Source of the DNA: Hybos culiciformis
Lineage: Eukaryota; Arthropoda; Insecta; Diptera; Hybotidae
NCBI GenBank assembly: GCA_964007475.1
Contig: OZ023273.1
Location: forward strand, 23,423,557-23,487,556
Length of the DNA stretch: 64,000 nt
Direction: 5' to 3'
Every line of letters starts with the position of its first letter. Position 1 is the first letter of the stretch. Under the pieces are notes generated by a model. That model had not been told where the DNA came from. It searched no databases and was given only the letters and a program-made list of their open reading frames with translations. Position numbers and translations under genes: made by a program. Positions 59,201-64,000 of this stretch are shown here, piece after piece.

Positions 59201-61867
59201 GAGGTAAAATATCAGAAATCTTAGTATAAAAGAATTTTTTGACTGTCAGTTGCACCATGGGTTAGTTTTAAAATTATCTAGTATATTGCTTTAGATGATA
59301 TTACTCGTAAATTTTATCGAATCGTCAAAAAGTAGTAGTTTGGAGAATATTTTTTCCGAAATTAACCTAAAAAAATATATAAACAAGTTGAATAAAGGCC
59401 CCCTTTAAATGGAGTTAAGGTTCTAATTCCAACAAGTAAAATGATAACTGAGCGCGATAAAACAGAACAGCTGTGTTTTGTCTTTAATCTATCATTAACA
59501 ATAATCTAAAAATGGATCATTTAAGAACTAAATATTTGCTTATATTTTAATATATTGTTTTGTAATATATTATTGTAATATATAGTTCGTCGTGACAGTA
59601 ATTAAAAAAAGTCAAGTAACAATATTTCAATTATTTCATTTCATAAAAAATTTCCCCAAGTTTATCATAGGAACTAATATATAATAAAGTATAACCATAA
59701 CATCTGAGATCAGGCAATATAATATATATATGGTTAAAAAAAATATTTTATTGGTTTATTGGCTTTCTTTTTTTTTTCGATATTCCAGTCAATATTAAAT
59801 ATTTAATAAAAAGTTTCTTATCAAGATAATTTTTTCTGAAATGTAAACAACAGTATTAAAAAAATCGTATCTAATAAATAACAATATTGTAAATTTTCCA
59901 CAAATTTATGGCCTTTTTTTTAATTTATTTATATTTTGTAAAATAGCTAAGATATTTATTGTAAATAAAAATAATTCATATGAATATGCTTTTAAATTTT
60001 TTTTCTATTATTCATTTTCAGGCTTAAGACATACGAATAATTTTTGCTTCGAACCTTATTATAATTTTTGTTTTCTTTGGGGTTTAACAAATGGCCTTAC
60101 GTGACATTATTCGAAAAATGACACATAAAAATGATTTGATTTTTTTATTTTTACAAATTTCCTCAATAAAAAAAACTAGGAAATATTATTGTGTTAATAA
60201 AAATAAATCAAAAGTAATATTGTATTGTCACACACTTCTAAGGTGAACCTTGAATTTTCCGGAAAGCCAATGCAAAATTATAACATATTTAACCATTAAG
60301 AAAAATTTTTTTAGAGATTAATAAACATTATTTGTTTATTTATTTATTTCATTACATTTAACCGACATATATTTATTATTTATTAAATTTATAAGAATAT
60401 AAGATTATAGTTAAATAAAATGAACTACATAGACAAAAGTGTATGTAATATTTATCACAATTATTTGTATATTTACAGAAATTGTATACCAGAGTTATAG
60501 TACTTAGTTAAAACAAAAGTTAAAATTCAATAGTATTTTACAAAGATTCTTTCTAATATTTGAATTAATTTTAATTATAATTCTTTAGTCAAACACATTT
60601 AAAGCAATACAGTTATTGAAATAGCTAATTAGGTATGTATTACACATACATAATTATATTCTCCACATCCTACTTTTTATATTTTTTGTCTAAAAATAAT
60701 TTCTAATGATGCTAGAATGGAAATTTTATAACAAATTAAAAGTTCAAAATTATATTTAATGATTCAAAGAAAGAATGAATTATGGTGAGGTGTGTAAAAG
60801 ATTGTCTACAAAGCACTTAATAGATTCAGTTCTTTGTGTTCTACATAGAAAAATTCGGTATTTAAATATTATGGGCAGGATTATGTTTCTTTTGTAAAAA
60901 AAATCACCATAGATCAGTATTTATTTATTTTTATAATTTATAAAGGGAAATTTCTTAGCAACATGAATTTTCCTTGGCAACATCATTATTGTATTTTGTT
61001 GAACATAAATTTATCAATTCATTATAGATCAAATAGAAAATAATAATTATGACTTACATGTATGTATTTATTTTTTAATCGATATTATGTTAATAATTTT
61101 TATAATAAAATCGAGAAAAATAAGTTTTTGTATCCATTGTTAGATTTCAAGGATGGATGAAAGTTTAATTTAGCAACGAATAGTATTTCTGGTCCATCTA
61201 TTGTTAATCAAATATAGAAACTAATTATTGAAAATTCCTTTTAAGAATTGTTTTCTTTTTTCAAATAATAGTTTACGGTTTTTGTTATGATATATTATCC
61301 GTAAAAATTTTTCAATAAGAGTACCTACTACCTACACTAAAATAAACGCAAACTATGAGTAATTTCTTCTTAAGTTATTTTTAAAAATTTCAAATTCTAT
61401 TAAAAAATCAATGTAATTTTTATTTATCTTTGAATAAAGAAACACATAATATGTACGTAATGATTTTTCAAGTATTATTGAAATATTATTTTTATAAGAT
61501 TGAAACCTCATTATAAGGTTTAAAATTTGATATTTTTGATGTAAAATTTAATTTTAAAAATTTTTTTGGTATTATTAAATAAAATGAAATTTAAAACAAC
61601 TACAAAAGTTATATATTTTTAAGAATATCGAATAACATTTGGAATCTGTTAGCAAATTCTACAAAAACAGTTCCATATATTTCTATTGAAATAAATAAGG
61701 TATTATATGCAAGTACACTAAAAAAAAGTTCGTTGTTAAATTAGCTATAAAAACTAGCTATAAAGTTATAACTAAACCTGCAATATTTTGTGGTAGTATG
61801 AGCCGGAAATCTTGCATTTATTAAATTATTAAATGCATAATAACTTGTCCAAAAAAAAATACCAATT
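53233..61867. other. AT-rich non-coding DNA, no gene recognised
   Basis: About 8.6 kb without a supportable coding region. Two patches are less AT-rich: about 56630-56760 (TAAGGAACGACACAATTTGA) and about 59395-59515 (CTGAGCGCGATAAAACAGAA with a palindromic CAGCTG). Neither shows a recognisable domain or RNA. The minus frame at 59258-59073 is short and unconvincing. Confidence 0.45.
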
Positions 61868-62142
61868 GAATTGTAGCACAATTTGCTAAGTGAAAATTAT
61901 AATTTTTATTGTGTTAGCGAAAAATAAATAACAAAAAATATTTTTTTGTACAATATGAGTTTCTGAAATTTTTATGACAAACTTTGCTTTAATCGCATGA
62001 ACAAATATATTAAAAACTAAAACTATTAGCTATTTTTCCTTGCTACGGCTTTTGATAACGTCATTTATTTGAAATATACACAAAGCAAAAAATATAGCTG
62101 CCGCAGCTATCTGTTTTTTCAGAGTATTATACAAAATTTATC
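61868..62142 (+). repeat. Dispersed repeat 'R3', copy 2
   Basis: Matches 24805-25060 with the shared blocks GAAAATTATAATTTTTATTG, AGCGAAAAATAAATA and ATAGCTGCCGCA. It has about 60 extra bases in the middle (around 61985-62060). Non-coding. Confidence 0.6.
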
Positions 62143-64000
62143 TTATAGATATTCTGTCATTTTTAAGACAATAAAAATTGATAATTTATTGAAATGAAGC
62201 TCACTTGAAATTGATAAATTGTTTGAAGTGAGTTATTACAAGCCAATATAAAACGCTTGAAATTTTCCTGTGAATTTCTATAATTAAGGTTAATTTTTGA
62301 TAATTTTAACACTTTTTTACCGTATATAATGAGTTAGGAACGATTTATTTTGCATTTATAAACTTTTCCGAATTTTACTTACTAACCTCATACTGATATA
62401 AATTCGATGAAAATGTCTTTAAAATAATTTAATAAACATTGATAAATGTTTTCTTATTAATTTCCAGAGGTAAGTAACATTCATAAAATAATTTATGAAG
62501 ATGTGTAGGTAGAAAACATTTGGCACCATTTTTTTATTCTTAAACTTATTCTTTGACATCAACAATCTTTATTTCATTGAAATTATAAAATATATATTTT
62601 TGAACGAAAAGTGTAGTGGTTGCCCATTTAATTTGGACCTTATCGCGTAAATTTTTCAAGGGATTGTTGCAAAGGAATATTTTCATATTTAATTCTATTT
62701 TATTCGTATTATAAATGAAAAGTTATGATTTCTTAGAACTTCAAAGGGATGATAATAATAAGAAAAGTTATTATATGAAACATAAATATTCATTTATTTA
62801 ATTTTGATATTATATAAACATACATACATAAATGCATGAATATCTTTTTTTTTCATTTTATTTGTTATTTAATATGTAATAAAAAAAGGAGTAAATAAGA
62901 TTTCTGTATCTTATTTAATATAATTTTTTTTCTCCATAAATTTAATTATACAGAGTCGTCCGTATAATTTTATTTACATAAAAAATGATAACTTTTAATT
63001 ACTTTTAGGGGGTGACAAAGCTGACAAGTAATTCTTTAATTAGCGTTATAGTAAATTATGTTAAAAAAAATAAAAGTAAAAATATATTAAATTAAAACCA
63101 AATATTCTTTTCTTTTAACTTTTTCCTTTGATATTGTAAAGCAGCAGAATATTCCAATATAGTTAATATAAAATGGTAATACACCTTCTTTTCTCTATAA
63201 GACCATTAAGTTTTTAGCTTTCACAGTTTCCTTTAAAGTGAAATTGGTAACAAGAGTTTAAACAAAATAATGCATAGATGGTGAGCAGTGGAAAATTAAA
63301 TCTAAAAGAAATATAATTAAGAAGAAATTCTAATGGGATTAAACTATAACTCATCATTGTCTGGTAATAAAATGTTTACCTATGTATATACCTTGTAAAT
63401 TGTACATTCCAAAAAAATAAGATAAGTAAAAATGTGATTCGTTGTTAGTGAAAATTGTTGTAGTTCGAAAAAGTTTATTTTATGTATTGAAAAAAAAAGC
63501 GTTTGCAAAATTGCATTGGAAGGAAATTTTCAGAATTTATTAACTATTTTTTTAAAGTTCAATTACTGATTACGCTTGTGTCTCAGCTCCACTATAAACA
63601 TAATAGAGAAATAAGCGCTATTCAACTTTTTTATCTCCGCTCTATAACCCAGCTTTTATCGTTTATCGCACCTTCGACATAAACACACCCTTAGGATTGT
63701 AGGCAGGTATTTCTATTTTTATATAAGCTTAACAGGATTAATTTATTTTTAATTTCTTGAAATATGGGTGGGTATAAAGCATTTGAAAATGATGTTAAGA
63801 ATATTAAGCGTATTAAGGCGAAAAAAAAATATTCTTATAAAAAACTTTAGGTTAAAAAATTTAACAAATAATACTTAATTCAAATTAGATTATAAGATTT
63901 CTTATATTTATTCTACAATATTTCTATTCACTATATAATATTTTATTATTAATATTTGTATTCCTGGAATAAAAATATTGTTATTGATCAAAAATGTTTA
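62143..64000. other. AT-rich non-coding DNA to the window end
   Basis: No gene seen. A GC-richer patch at about 63563-63705 (CTTGTGTCTCAGCTCCACTA to ACACACCCTTAGGATTG) stands out and could be a regulatory region or a 5' UTR, but nothing identifies it. Confidence 0.4.

Overview
The window looks like nuclear DNA of a fly, most likely a brachyceran dipteran and not Drosophila itself. It is very AT-rich, with long T/A homopolymer runs, short-repeat tracts and introns bounded by GT..AG. Two genes can be read with confidence and both point to flies. One is an ortholog of abnormal spindle (asp/ASPM) on the + strand. The other is an allatostatin-A (FGLamide) preprohormone on the - strand, whose peptides VERYAFGL and LPVYNFGL are the fly-type sequences. 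In Drosophila melanogaster asp and AstA both lie in cytological region 96A (from memory), so this pair is probably conserved microsynteny.

Layout: 1-58 may be the 3' end of an exon of an unidentified upstream gene. 59-3517 is non-coding and holds a small inverted-repeat element. asp spans 3518-13373 in eight coding exons that join to 6,699 nt (2,232 residues plus stop). They encode an ASH domain, a disordered region with CDK-type sites, CH domains, about 35 IQ motifs and an Armadillo-like C-terminus. Intron 6 carries a foldback element. 13374-17925 is intergenic. AstA runs from 19259 down to 17926 in three coding exons (170 residues) that yield five FGL-amide peptides.

From about 19.3 kb to the end I find no supportable protein gene. 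This stretch is intergenic or intronic DNA that is rich in repeats. Main structures: a near-identical 484-bp tandem duplication (23.5-24.5 kb); an 80-nt pre-miRNA-like hairpin (26.74 kb); a 235-bp foldback MITE with a second copy at 49.7 kb; a 3.26-kb, C-rich/G-rich 12-bp minisatellite (28.5-31.8 kb) embedded in a tandem ~90-bp repeat family; and an 8.8-kb tandem array (40.55-49.32 kb) in which 13 tRNA-like (box A/box B) modules alternate in orientation, seven on - and six on +. There are also Tc1/mariner-like terminal repeats at 52.9-53.2 kb and a dispersed repeat seen at 24.8 and 61.9 kb.

The two genes have no obvious functional link: asp acts at spindle poles and AstA is a neuroendocrine/gut peptide. 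They are convergent neighbours whose 3' ends are about 4.5 kb apart. The unusual biology is in the repeats. A composite element carries outward-pointing Pol III-like promoters at both ends and has been amplified in tandem. A GC-rich minisatellite with higher-order structure sits inside a repeat family that also occurs inside that array.
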